A stretch of DNA of 51,390 nt from Syntrophus aciditrophicus (GTDB taxonomy: Bacteria > Desulfobacterota > Syntrophia > Syntrophales > UBA5619): assembly GCA_020726025.1 (NCBI GenBank), contig DYTH01000005.1, positions 1 through 51,390 on the forward strand, read 5' to 3'. The notes below the pieces were generated by a model. The model ran no database searches. It had not been told where the DNA came from and saw only the letters and a list, made by a program, of their open reading frames with translations. How positions within the stretch are numbered: the stretch's first letter is position 1; every line of letters starts with the position of its first letter. Shown piece after piece: positions 1 through 9,138 of this stretch. The position numbers and the translations under genes are program-made.

Positions 1-7
1 ACCCTGA

Positions 8-30
8 CCCTCCCCCGTGAAGGGGGAGGG
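8..30. repeat. Short perfect palindrome CCCTCCCCC-gtgaa-GGGGGAGGG
   Basis: 9-bp perfect stem with 5-nt loop read directly; REP-like. Confidence 0.7.
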
Positions 31-37
31 AATTTCA

Positions 38-73
38 GACTTTTGACGAGAGCATTAAGCTTAATGTTCATAA
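38..73. repeat. Solo end of the inner MITE-like repeat found at 11407-11442 (inverse orientation)
   Basis: GACTTTTGACGAGAGCATTAAGCTTAATGTTCATAA; its reverse complement matches 11407-11442 at 33 of 36 positions. Confidence 0.75.
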
Positions 74-145
74 ATTGTGCGGGTACGTTTATCTGCATAG
101 GGTCGTTCTGTTAAGGTAAAGAATTGGGGATGTCAAGGAAATATA

Positions 146-1717
146 ATGATTGTGATCACGGAAAGTCCTGATTCGCGGGCGATACTTCTGGTGCATCCCC
201 CCGCGGCTAAGGCGTGCGAACCTCCGGGAGGGCCGGCGCGACTTGCCTGCGCGCTTCGCCGGAACAAAATCCGATGCGCGGTATGGGATGCCAACGTGGA
301 AGGTCAGATGGCCCTGATGAAGGCGACCGCAGACACATTCGCCGCATCCGGGGAAAAAGGCGAAAGATGGCTCCGGCGCGCCTCGGTTCATGTATTTGAC
401 AATATCGAACTTCTGAAAAAAGCCGACGGCTATCTGAATAACGACCGCTACCGCCGGGCGGTTATCGATATCAACCATCTTCTCACGGCTGCCGGCAGGC
501 CCTTCGGGGTGCGGATGAGCCTTGCCGATTACCATGACGACAGGCTTTCGCCTCTTCGGAGCGCGGATCTTCTCCTTGCGGCGAAGGAGCCCGAAAGAAA
601 TCCGTTTTATGAATGGTTCAGCCGTCGCCTCCCGCTTCGCATGCAAGAGGATAGTTTCCAATGGGTCGGTTTTTCACTGAATTACCTGAGCCAGGCGCTG
701 AGCGCCTTTGCGATGATCGGTTTCTTGCGTCGCGAATACCCGCACGTTCGGATTGTCGTCGGCGGCGGGCTCGCGACATCCTGGATGCGCAGTTCCGGAT
801 GGAAAAATCATTTTGACGGCCTTATTGATGAATTTGTCGCCGGCCCGGGTGAGCTGCCGTTGCTGAAAATTCTCGGACGCAGGCCCGAAGGTCATTATTC
901 TTTGCCCGATTATGCCGGGTTTCCGATGAACGATTATCTGTCGCCGGGTTTTGTCCTCCCCTACAGCGCGTCCGGAGGCTGCTGGTGGAGGCGATGCACG
1001 TTCTGCCCCGAGGTTGCCGAAAAGAGTCCCTATTTGCCTGTTTCTCCGACCTTGGCGCTGGAAGATCTGCGTGCGCTTACCCTGCAGACGAATCCACGGC
1101 TGATTCACATGCTCGATAACGCATTGAGTCCGGCTCTCCTCGAGGCGTTTGCTGCAAATCCCCCCGGCGCCCCGTGGTATGGATTCGCCAGGGTTGACGC
1201 CCGCCTCGCCGATCCGGTTTTCTGCGGGAAATTGCGCGATTCCGGCTGCGTCATGCTGAAGCTGGGGATAGAGTCCGGCGACCAGCAGGTGCTCGATGCG
1301 CTTCAGAAGGGGATAACCCTGCCCGATGTATCCCGAACGCTGAAGAACCTCAAAAATGCAGGCATTGCCGCGTATGTCTATCTTCTCTTTGGAACGCCGG
1401 CAGAAAATGCCGATGCGGCGAAAAGGACGCTCTCTTTCGTTGAAGCGCACGCCGATGCGATAGATTTCTTGAATCTGGCGATCTTCAATCTGCCGGTTGA
1501 TTCGCCGGAAGCGAAAATGGTTGCATCGGGCGAGTTTTACGAAGGCGACCTTTCTCTCTACAGGCCGTTTGTTCATCCCCAGGGGTGGAGTCGTCGTGAG
1601 GTAAGGCGGTTTCTCGATGCCGAATTCAAGAGAAATCCGCTGATTGCCGGCATCGTCAGGCGCGACCCGCCGTTTTTTACCTCAAACCACGCCCCGTTTC
1701 TGATCAAAAAAAGCTGA
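146..1717 (+). CDS. B12-binding-domain-type radical SAM protein
   Basis: 523 aa; N-terminal cobalamin-binding-like region (AILLVHPP..., IVVGGG), cluster motif GGCWWRRCTFCPE, later LGIESGDQQVLDALQKG typical of B12-rSAM proteins. Confidence 0.85.
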   Translation: MIVITESPDSRAILLVHPPAAKACEPPGGPARLACALRRNKIRCAVWDANVEGQMALMKATADTFAASGEKGERWLRRASVHVFDNIELLKKADGYLNNDRYRRAVIDINHLLTAAGRPFGVRMSLADYHDDRLSPLRSADLLLAAKEPERNPFYEWFSRRLPLRMQEDSFQWVGFSLNYLSQALSAFAMIGFLRREYPHVRIVVGGGLATSWMRSSGWKNHFDGLIDEFVAGPGELPLLKILGRRPEGHYSLPDYAGFPMNDYLSPGFVLPYSASGGCWWRRCTFCPEVAEKSPYLPVSPTLALEDLRALTLQTNPRLIHMLDNALSPALLEAFAANPPGAPWYGFARVDARLADPVFCGKLRDSGCVMLKLGIESGDQQVLDALQKGITLPDVSRTLKNLKNAGIAAYVYLLFGTPAENADAAKRTLSFVEAHADAIDFLNLAIFNLPVDSPEAKMVASGEFYEGDLSLYRPFVHPQGWSRREVRRFLDAEFKRNPLIAGIVRRDPPFFTSNHAPFLIKKS

Positions 1718-1729
1718 TCAAGAATGTTT

Positions 1730-1861
1730 GTAACTATTCAGCACTTAAAAAAGATTGTCATCCCCGAATGCTTCTATCGGGGATATGGTTTTAAAACCGG
1801 CGCCATATTCCCGATTACAACCTCGGGAATGACAGATTTTATTATCATGCTGAATAGTTAC
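1730..1861. repeat. MITE-like element with 14-bp perfect terminal inverted repeats GTAACTATTCAGCA / TGCTGAATAGTTAC
   Basis: TIRs at 1730-1743 and 1848-1861; internal hairpin-forming segments; second copy at 11319-11622. Confidence 0.8.
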
Positions 1862-1984
1862 GAAGGTTTTTATCATAAAGACAATGTTCAAGATGGGTCT
1901 GCTCCCTTGAAACTATGGAAAAAATAACCGGGGAAATTGTCCAGTCCAGGGATTTCATTGTCTCGGGATTGACCAATTCCTGAA

Positions 1985-2758
1985 TCAGTGGAGTATCTGG
2001 CTTAAAAACAGTTTTGTCCGGTCGTGCTGGGGGTTGTCAAAAAACTGGTGCGGGGTGTTTTCCTCGACAATCTTCCCGTAATCGACAAAGAGAACACGGT
2101 GAGCGACGCTTTTTGCAAAGCCCATCTCATGGGAAACGACGAGCATCGTCATTCCGTCTTCGGCCAGATTGATCATGACGTCGAGGACTTCCTTGACCAT
2201 TTCCGGGTCGAGCGCGGAAGTTGGTTCGTCGAAGAGCATGATCTTCGGCTTCATGCAGAGGCTTCGGGCAATTGCCACCCGCTGCTGCTGGCCGCCGGAT
2301 AGCTGCCCAGGGTATTTGAGCGCCTGCTCGGCGATATGCACCTTTTCAAGATAGAACATGGCCGTTTCCTCGGCCTCTTTCTGCGGCGTCTTGCGGACCC
2401 AGATAGGTCCCAGCGTCAGATTTTCGAGAATCGACAGGTGGGGAAAGAGATTGAAATGCTGGAAGACCATGCCAACTTCAGCCCGTATCTTTTCTATATT
2501 CTTGATATTGTTCGATAGTTCCGTTCCGTCAACGATGATTCTACCCTTCTGATGTTCTTCAAGACGGTTGATGCAACGGATCAACGTCGATTTTCCCGAT
2601 CCGGACGGGCCGCAGATGACGATTCGTTCTCCCTTGTAAACGGTCAGGTTGATATCCTGCAGAACGTGCAGTTCCCCGAACCATTTGTGCAGTCCTGTGA
2701 TTTCGATGATCTTGTCCTGGCTGTCCCGATGGATATCAGTGGTTGTTTCGTTCGTCAT
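1985..2758 (-). CDS. aapP: Polar amino-acid ABC transporter ATP-binding protein (AapP/GlnQ-like)
   Basis: Walker [10 protein letters not shown], signature [15 protein letters not shown], Walker [14 protein letters not shown]; start taken at MTNETTTD inside the longer ORF 1985..2806. Confidence 0.9.
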   Translation of the reverse strand: MTNETTTDIHRDSQDKIIEITGLHKWFGELHVLQDINLTVYKGERIVICGPSGSGKSTLIRCINRLEEHQKGRIIVDGTELSNNIKNIEKIRAEVGMVFQHFNLFPHLSILENLTLGPIWVRKTPQKEAEETAMFYLEKVHIAEQALKYPGQLSGGQQQRVAIARSLCMKPKIMLFDEPTSALDPEMVKEVLDVMINLAEDGMTMLVVSHEMGFAKSVAHRVLFVDYGKIVEENTPHQFFDNPQHDRTKLFLSQILH

Positions 2759-2759
2759 T

Positions 2760-3821
2760 TCAGTGGAGTTCCTTTTCAAGTTTGCGGCTGTAGTTAGACA
2801 TGGCAAAGCACGAGATGAAGTAGATCGCCGCTACAAACAGGTACACCTCGGGACTGTATCCCATCCAGTCGGGGTTGGAAAGAGTCGATTTGCTTGTCTT
2901 CAGCAGGTCGTAGAGGGCGATGATAACGACCAGCGACGTATCCTTGAAGGCGGAGATGAGTATTCCCACGGAGGGGGGGATGACAATTTTGAGCGCCTGC
3001 GGGAGAATGATGAGACGCATCTTCTGCGGGAAACTCAGTCCCAGCGAGTCGGCCGCTTCGTACTGGCCTTTCGCGATTGCCTGAAGGCCGCCCCGGACAA
3101 CCTCCGCTATATAGGCGGCTGTGAAGAGGATGATTGCCATCTGGGCGCGGATGATCTTGTTTATCGTCAGCCCCTCCGGCAGAAACAGGGGAAACAGAAT
3201 GGAAGACATGAACAACAGGCTGATCAACGGGACCCCGCGGATCAGCTCGATATAGAGCACGCTGAAGGTCTTGATCGCGGGCATCTTCGATCTTCTCCCC
3301 AGCGCCAGAACTACGCCGAGTGGATAGGCGGCAATCATTCCGAAAAATGCCAGCATCATGGTTAGAGGCAACCCGCCCCATTTATCGCTTTCCACAGGGG
3401 CAAGTCCGAGAATCCCGCCTTTCATCAAAAGCCCCATGAAGAAGAGACCGGCAATCCAGCCATAGAAAAGAGTCTTGTTCCAGTGGTTTCTGTTTTTACT
3501 GTAAAGAAGAAGTCCGACCAGCAGGATCATCGCCAGCAATGGCCGCCATTGGAGATCGTAGGGATAGAAGCCGAAGATAATGAAACGCAGATTCGCGGTA
3601 ATGACCGACCAGCAGGCGCCGTTTCCCTCCCGGCAGGCAGCCGCGGTCGAGCGCCACAGACTGTCCACGAAGGCCCACTTGATGAAAGGGGGGATGATCT
3701 TGTAGAGGGCAAAAAGCAGGACGATGGTGATGATGGAGTTAAAAACCCCGTTGAAGAGGTTTTCTTTCAGCCATGGAAGGATGCGATTAAGAAATGATTT
3801 TTTTTGAAGTTCTCTGTTCAT
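2760..3821 (-). CDS. aapM: Amino-acid ABC transporter permease (AapM-like)
   Basis: Multi-TM protein with permease EAA-like segment [31 protein letters not shown]. Confidence 0.88.
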   Translation of the reverse strand: MNRELQKKSFLNRILPWLKENLFNGVFNSIITIVLLFALYKIIPPFIKWAFVDSLWRSTAAACREGNGACWSVITANLRFIIFGFYPYDLQWRPLLAMILLVGLLLYSKNRNHWNKTLFYGWIAGLFFMGLLMKGGILGLAPVESDKWGGLPLTMMLAFFGMIAAYPLGVVLALGRRSKMPAIKTFSVLYIELIRGVPLISLLFMSSILFPLFLPEGLTINKIIRAQMAIILFTAAYIAEVVRGGLQAIAKGQYEAADSLGLSFPQKMRLIILPQALKIVIPPSVGILISAFKDTSLVVIIALYDLLKTSKSTLSNPDWMGYSPEVYLFVAAIYFISCFAMSNYSRKLEKELH

Positions 3822-3827
3822 GACGGT

Positions 3828-5027
3828 TTATCTTTCCACAAAGGCCATTTTCCTGTTGTACCAGTTCATGAAGACCGATGTTGTCAGGCTGAAGAAAAGG
3901 TAAACAGCCATGATCAGTAAAATGCCTTCGATGGCCTGTCCGGTCTGATTGATCGTTGTGCTGGCAACCGATACGAAATCGGGAAACCCGATGGCGACTG
4001 CAAGAGAGCTGTTTTTCGTCAGATTGAGCATCTGGCTTGTCAAGGGAGGAATGATCACCCGAAGAGCCTGCGGCAAAATGACCAGCCGGAGAACCTGTCC
4101 CGGCTTCAGCCCCAGAGACATGGCCGCCTCTGTCTGACCGTGACTGATTGCCTGGATGCCGGCCCGGACGATTTCGGCGACAAAGGCTGCGGTGTAGAGC
4201 ACCAGACCAAGCAGAAGAGCTGAAAATTCGGGGCTGACGGCAAGCCCCCCCCTGAAATTGAACCCGCTGAGTTCCGGGGCGCTCATTTTCAATGGGGCGC
4301 CGACAAAAAGCCAGACAATGAGGGGAATGCCAACGATGATCACGGAGGAAACAGTGAAAGCGGGGAGAATCCGGCCCGTTTTTTTCTGGTAATTTTTTGC
4401 CATCCGCCGGAAAAACCAGGCGGCGGCCAGTCCGACAAGAAGAGCCATAAATACATACTGGTAAACGGGGTTCCATTCTGGTACGGCCATAACCAGGCCG
4501 CGGTTGCTGATAAAGACATCGGACCCTATCTCTATTGCATCCCTCGGCGATGGAAGAATTTCGCAAAACAGGCTGTACCAGAAAAACAACTGCAACAGGA
4601 TGGGGATGTCCTGAAAGATTTCGATGTAGGCGCCGGCAATTCTGGAAACGAGCCAGTTTTTGGAAATTCTCGCAATTCCGACAAAAGTTCCGAGAATCGT
4701 TGTCAGGACGATGCCGACGAAGGCGACCTTGACGGTATTCAAGGCGCCGACGAACAAAGCCTTGAAATAGGGATCCGCGGGCGAGTAAGGAATGACAGCC
4801 TCGCCGATCTCGAAAGACGCTTCTTTCTGAAGAAACCCGAAACCGGTGGCTATTGCCTGTCTCTTCAGATTGTCGGCAGTGTTGGAAACAAGAAAATATC
4901 CAAGGATTACAACCAGTGTCAAGGCAATAAACTGATAGGCGAGCGACCGGAACTTCGGATCGTTGAGCAGGCCGGACTTTCCTCCGGCCCCAATATGGAA
5001 ATTCGGTTCAATGTTTTTTTTCATCAA
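3828..5027 (-). CDS. aapQ: Amino-acid ABC transporter permease (AapQ-like)
   Basis: EAA-like segment QTEAAMSLGLKPGQVLRLVILPQALRVIIPPLTSQ; operon order. Confidence 0.88.
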   Translation of the reverse strand: MMKKNIEPNFHIGAGGKSGLLNDPKFRSLAYQFIALTLVVILGYFLVSNTADNLKRQAIATGFGFLQKEASFEIGEAVIPYSPADPYFKALFVGALNTVKVAFVGIVLTTILGTFVGIARISKNWLVSRIAGAYIEIFQDIPILLQLFFWYSLFCEILPSPRDAIEIGSDVFISNRGLVMAVPEWNPVYQYVFMALLVGLAAAWFFRRMAKNYQKKTGRILPAFTVSSVIIVGIPLIVWLFVGAPLKMSAPELSGFNFRGGLAVSPEFSALLLGLVLYTAAFVAEIVRAGIQAISHGQTEAAMSLGLKPGQVLRLVILPQALRVIIPPLTSQMLNLTKNSSLAVAIGFPDFVSVASTTINQTGQAIEGILLIMAVYLFFSLTTSVFMNWYNRKMAFVER

Positions 5028-5206
5028 CGCACTTTAACGCAAACCTTATGATGCCGCACAGCCATTACCGCCCGAGGCGGTCATGAATCCGTGCATGCAC
5101 AGGGAGTTCTATCCTGTCGGCAAGGAGAATCCCGGGAAGGGCATCATCTGCAGGGGCAACTCATGAATGGCCTCTGCATCGTTTTCATGCCCAATGTGTT
5201 GTTTTT

Positions 5207-5248
5207 CGGCATTCGGCAGAAAGGATTTTCCCTTTCTGCCGAATGCCG
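5207..5248. other. Perfect 18-bp stem / 6-nt loop hairpin between aapJ and aapQ
   Basis: CGGCATTCGGCAGAAAGG-ATTTTC-CCTTTCTGCCGAATGCCG. Confidence 0.85.
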
Positions 5249-5274
5249 TTTTGTGATGGCAATTCCGGCGGCGA

Positions 5275-6294
5275 TTATTTGAACGGAGGCGTGTACATGA
5301 TCCCGCCATTGTTCCAGAGGGCGTTCAGGCCGCGCTGGATTTTCAGCGGCGTGTTGGCGCCGACGTTCCGTTCGAAGACTTCGCCGTAGTTTCCTACCTG
5401 TTTGATGATGTTGTAGGCCCACTTTTCATCAAGACCGAGGGCCTTCCCGTTGCCCGGGGAGACTCCAAGAAATCGTTTTACGTTCGGGTTGGCGCTTTTG
5501 AGCATCTGGTCAACGTTTTTGGAGGTTATGTCGAGTTCTTCAGCCTCGATCATGGCCATAACCGCGTAATTAACGATGTCTCTCCATTTGTCATCCCCAT
5601 GGCGGACGGCCGGGGCAAGCGGTTCTTTTGAAATGATGTCGGGCAGGATGACATAATCGTCCGGCTTGGGGGCGACGGCCCGTGTCCCCGCCAGTTGCGA
5701 TGCATCCGAGGTGAGAACGTCGCATCTTCCGGAGAAGAAGGCCTTTGCAAGCTCTGCCGTGTTTTCAATAACGACGGGTTTCATTTTCATTTTGTTCGTT
5801 CTGAAGTAATCGGCAACATTCAGCTCGGTGGTGGTTCCGGGAAGGACGCAGACCGTTGCGCCGTCAAGCTCTCTGGCGGTTTTGACCTTCAGCTTTTTAG
5901 GCACCAGAAAACCCTGGCCGTCGTAGTAGTTGACATGAACGAAGTCAAGCCCGAGTTCCGTGTCCCGCCCGAGGGTCTGGGTGGCGTTGCGGCAAAGAAC
6001 GTCAATCTCGCCGGCCTGCAGCGCGGTAAAGCGCTGAACAGCGGTCAGAGGGATAAACTTGATCTTGTTTGCATCCCCAAACACCGCAACGGCGACGGCC
6101 CGCCCTGTATCGACGTCGAGACCCCGCCAGACCCCCTTCTCATCCGGCTTGCCGAAGCCGAAGAGTTCGCCGTTAACGCCTGCTGTTACATATCCCTTTG
6201 ACTTCACGGTGTCATACGTCTGGCCGGCAAAGGCCATTCCGCTTAACATGACAACAAGAGCTGCAACCACGAAATACAATCCTGCTTTCTTCAT
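5275..6294 (-). CDS. aapJ: General L-amino-acid ABC transporter periplasmic binding protein (AapJ-like)
   Basis: Signal peptide (MKKAGLYFVVAALVVMLSGMAFA) and SBP family 3 features: GVNGELFGFGKPDEKGVWRGLDVDTGRAVAVAVFGD. Confidence 0.9.
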   Translation of the reverse strand: MKKAGLYFVVAALVVMLSGMAFAGQTYDTVKSKGYVTAGVNGELFGFGKPDEKGVWRGLDVDTGRAVAVAVFGDANKIKFIPLTAVQRFTALQAGEIDVLCRNATQTLGRDTELGLDFVHVNYYDGQGFLVPKKLKVKTARELDGATVCVLPGTTTELNVADYFRTNKMKMKPVVIENTAELAKAFFSGRCDVLTSDASQLAGTRAVAPKPDDYVILPDIISKEPLAPAVRHGDDKWRDIVNYAVMAMIEAEELDITSKNVDQMLKSANPNVKRFLGVSPGNGKALGLDEKWAYNIIKQVGNYGEVFERNVGANTPLKIQRGLNALWNNGGIMYTPPFK

Positions 6295-7066
6295 ATTCCT
6301 CCTCCTTTATTCAGATAGTCATTAAGCCGGACTCTCCGGCCTTTAAAGCTTTTGGGGTATAGCCAAACCTCTCTTTTGCCTCTATATCTGCTTCATAGAT
6401 TCCTTGAGAGGTGTGTGAATCTGGATGCAACTGACGGATATTCGTTGCGTGGGACTCTTACCTCAATGCCTTCAGTATTGTCAATCCATTTGATAATCAG
6501 CACAGTATGTTTTCTGTTATCACCGGCCAGAAATTATGCCAAAATTACCGGATAAAAAAAGGCCATGCTGAAAAAGGGATAAGGATCGACGTCTGAGGCA
6601 TGAATAATGACAAGGCTCTCCATTGGTTTGGCAACTTTTTTGTCTATCATGCCAAACCTCAATATTAACGGTTAACTATTTATCAGCAGGGCTTGAGAGT
6701 ATCTTTCGATAAGACCCCTTCTCATAAGTGATGGCGGACAGTATGATAAAGTTTTTTGTTTGTCAATTAATAATTAGAACAACTAAATGGAAGAAAAACA
6801 ATGAAATGGACTGTATGTCCAAGGCTGGAATGAAATGCATGGACTCGTGAGATCGGTGGGAGAGGTGGAAATGGCACCCTTTTATTCCGGTGATTCTGGC
6901 TTGGAATCAAAGCGGTGATGACAGTTTTCGAAACTGAAGGAGAATTCTTGACACAATTTCCGCAAAAGTATATTTGTGACGGCACGTTTTGATTCATCCA
7001 TAGCGACATAAATAATGATGCATCATCACTCTTTTTTGCTACAGTGAAGGCAGAAAGGAGAAAGCC

Positions 7067-7243
7067 ATGCGTAAATTTGGGATTAAAGATGCGTCGATTG
7101 GGGGAATAGCCGTTCAACAGGAGATTCAACGAGCTGACGAATCGCGTCAGGATCATGGACTCCATGGTATTTTGATGATCGGTAAGCCATTCCGCAGGCG
7201 TAAGCCAGGGCCCAAATCTGATCCTGTGGCCAGGGCTGCATAG
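7067..7243 (+). CDS. Short ORF (58 aa), possibly a degraded IS630-type transposase N-terminal (HTH) remnant
   Basis: MRKFGIKDASIGGIAVQQEIQRADESRQDHGLHGILMIGKPFRRRKPGPKSDPVARAA; SD-like AGAAAGGAG 6 nt upstream; EIxRxxExRxDHxLHGxL pattern resembles transposase HTH proteins (from memory). Confidence 0.35.
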   Translation: MRKFGIKDASIGGIAVQQEIQRADESRQDHGLHGILMIGKPFRRRKPGPKSDPVARAA

Positions 7244-7284
7244 ACAAAACTCCAGGAATTGGCGATAGAGAAGAAAGAGATAAA

Positions 7285-8025
7285 ATGACGACAAAAGATA
7301 GAAATCATCGTGTAGCCGTTGTTACCGGGGGAAGCAGAGGAATTGGACGCGCCGTTGCCTTGGAGTTTGCCGCTCATGGCTATACGGTGGTAATAACGTA
7401 TCGAAACAATGATTCGGCGGCGGCAGAGACATTGCAGATGATTCACGATGCGGGAGGAATCGCCGAAGCGGTGAAATTTGACATCGGCCGGGCTGATGAG
7501 ACACAGAAGGCTGTAGAAGACATTTTCAACAGGCACAACCATGTGGACGCGCTGATTAATAACGCCGGCATCGCGGATGACGGGCTTTTTGTGACCATGC
7601 CCGAAACGGGCTGGCAGAGGGTTGTGAATACCAATCTGAACGGTTTTTACAATGTGACAAAACCGGCGCTGCGCGGGATGATCCGCCGGAAGAAGGGGGC
7701 GATCGTCTCACTGTCATCCGTGTCCGCGCTAACCGGGAACCGTGGACAGGCCAATTACGCGGCGGCCAAGGCCGGAATCATCGCCGCCAGCCGTTCCATC
7801 GCCGCCGAGTCGGCGAGGTTTGGCGTCAGGGTCAATGTGGTCGCGCCGGGGGCGATCGACACGGAGATGACCACAGGCCTGCCGCAGGGAAAAATCACCG
7901 AATTAATCCCCATGGGACGTCTTGGACGTCCCGACGAGGTGGCAAAGACAATCCGCTTTCTCTGCTCGGACGACGCCTCCTACATTACCGGCCAGGTTAT
8001 TTCGGTAAACGGCGGGATGTACTGA
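7285..8025 (+). CDS. fabG: 3-oxoacyl-ACP reductase (FabG-like SDR)
   Basis: TGGSRGIG, NNAG, YAAAK catalytic motif, C-terminal YITGQVISVNGGMY. Confidence 0.88.
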   Translation: MTTKDRNHRVAVVTGGSRGIGRAVALEFAAHGYTVVITYRNNDSAAAETLQMIHDAGGIAEAVKFDIGRADETQKAVEDIFNRHNHVDALINNAGIADDGLFVTMPETGWQRVVNTNLNGFYNVTKPALRGMIRRKKGAIVSLSSVSALTGNRGQANYAAAKAGIIAASRSIAAESARFGVRVNVVAPGAIDTEMTTGLPQGKITELIPMGRLGRPDEVAKTIRFLCSDDASYITGQVISVNGGMY

Positions 8026-8034
8026 ATAAGATTT

Positions 8035-9090
8035 CTACAGAGGCCCCTTTTTCCCCTGATGAATGATGCGCGCGTTTTCTATAAGGCTGCCGAGGATCAT
8101 GGACGGCAGCATGCCGCCGTGGGCGGCCTGTTCAAAAAAGAATGACGAGGGGGCCATCCCGGATGCGGAGTTGGGGTCGGTGATCAATATACGGCCATCC
8201 TTCAGATAAAACCCGTCGATGCGACCGTAGGAGCGAAATCCGAGTGCGCGAAAGGCGCCGATCGCCTCTGCCTTGATCTTCTTGACAACGTCGGTGGAGA
8301 TATTTTTCGGCGGCGTAAATTTTCGGCAGCGCCCGGGCATATACTTGTCGTCGTAGGTGAAATAGTCGCTCTGCGGTTCTATTTCGGTCACTTCAAGCGC
8401 CCGGCAGCCTCCGTCTTCTTCAACGATGATCGTTGAAAATTCAATCCCATCGAGGAATTCCTCCACCAGGACGGCCCTGTCCCATGTAAGGGCGGCCTCC
8501 ATCCCGGCGGAAAGCTCCGCTTCGTTTCGGACATGGGTGACGCCGATGCTTGATCCTTCCCGTGGCGGTTTAGTGAAACAGGGAAAACCGATGGTTTCCA
8601 ATATCTTACGGGTGATTGCTTCAGAATCTTCGCGCCATTCTTTTTCTTGTACGAGGACGCTTCCGGGCGTCTTGAGCCCCTCAGACTTAAGGATCATCTG
8701 CTGAATGTGCTTGTCCATTCCGAGAGCCGAGGCCAGAACCCCGGCGCCCGTATAGGGTATCCGGAGCAGTTCGAGAAGCCCCTGGACGCAGCCGTCCTCG
8801 CCGAATTTTCCGTGCAGCGAGATGAAGGCAAAGTCAATCTCGTCGCGCAGTCCCTCGTAGAAAACGCGGCGCGCTTCGCTTTCAAGCCTCTCGGTAATGT
8901 CTTTCGTCGTATTCTGCGATATGAGCTGCCACGGAAGCACCCAGAGCTGCCCCTTTGCATCCATGAAGACGGGGAAGGGCTCATACGCGTCTCTGTCCAG
9001 ATTGTCGTAAACATTCCTGCCACTGTTCAGGGAAACTTCCCGTTCCGACGACATCCCGCCCAATATGACTCCTACCCTTAATCTTTCCAC
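8035..9090 (-). CDS. ddl: D-alanine--D-alanine ligase
   Basis: VGVILGGMSSEREVSLNSG; LHGKFGEDGCVQGLLELLRIPYTGAGVLASALGMDK; ATP-grasp features. Confidence 0.92.
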   Translation of the reverse strand: MERLRVGVILGGMSSEREVSLNSGRNVYDNLDRDAYEPFPVFMDAKGQLWVLPWQLISQNTTKDITERLESEARRVFYEGLRDEIDFAFISLHGKFGEDGCVQGLLELLRIPYTGAGVLASALGMDKHIQQMILKSEGLKTPGSVLVQEKEWREDSEAITRKILETIGFPCFTKPPREGSSIGVTHVRNEAELSAGMEAALTWDRAVLVEEFLDGIEFSTIIVEEDGGCRALEVTEIEPQSDYFTYDDKYMPGRCRKFTPPKNISTDVVKKIKAEAIGAFRALGFRSYGRIDGFYLKDGRILITDPNSASGMAPSSFFFEQAAHGGMLPSMILGSLIENARIIHQGKKGPL

Positions 9091-9138
9091 AAAAAACTCC
9101 CCTGAATTGTTTAATCATCCATGTTTCGCTGTAAAGCG

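Noticed and set aside
89-661. 190-aa ORF on the - strand opposite the radical SAM gene
   Set aside because: Shadow ORF of a well-supported + strand gene; no recognisable motif.
674-1576. 300-aa - strand ORF opposite the radical SAM gene
   Set aside because: Antisense shadow in high-GC coding DNA; Arg/Gln-rich, no domain signature.
1724-1927. 67-aa + strand ORF after the radical SAM gene
   Set aside because: Covers the MITE-like element 1730-1861; VIPECFYRGY is a translated hairpin repeat.
6669-6689. GTTAACTATTTATCAGCAGG resembling the GTAACTATTCAGCA terminal repeat
   Set aside because: Needs gaps to align, no partner TIR within 400 bp; likely coincidence in AT-rich DNA.
6767-7294. 175-aa - strand ORF in the aapJ-fabG gap
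   Set aside because: No motif, atypical composition, overlaps the better-supported 7067-7243 ORF and the fabG start.
7285-8025. Possibility that the stand-alone FabG belongs to the FAS-like operon
   Set aside because: It is 36 kb away with unrelated genes between, and the operon has its own FabG.
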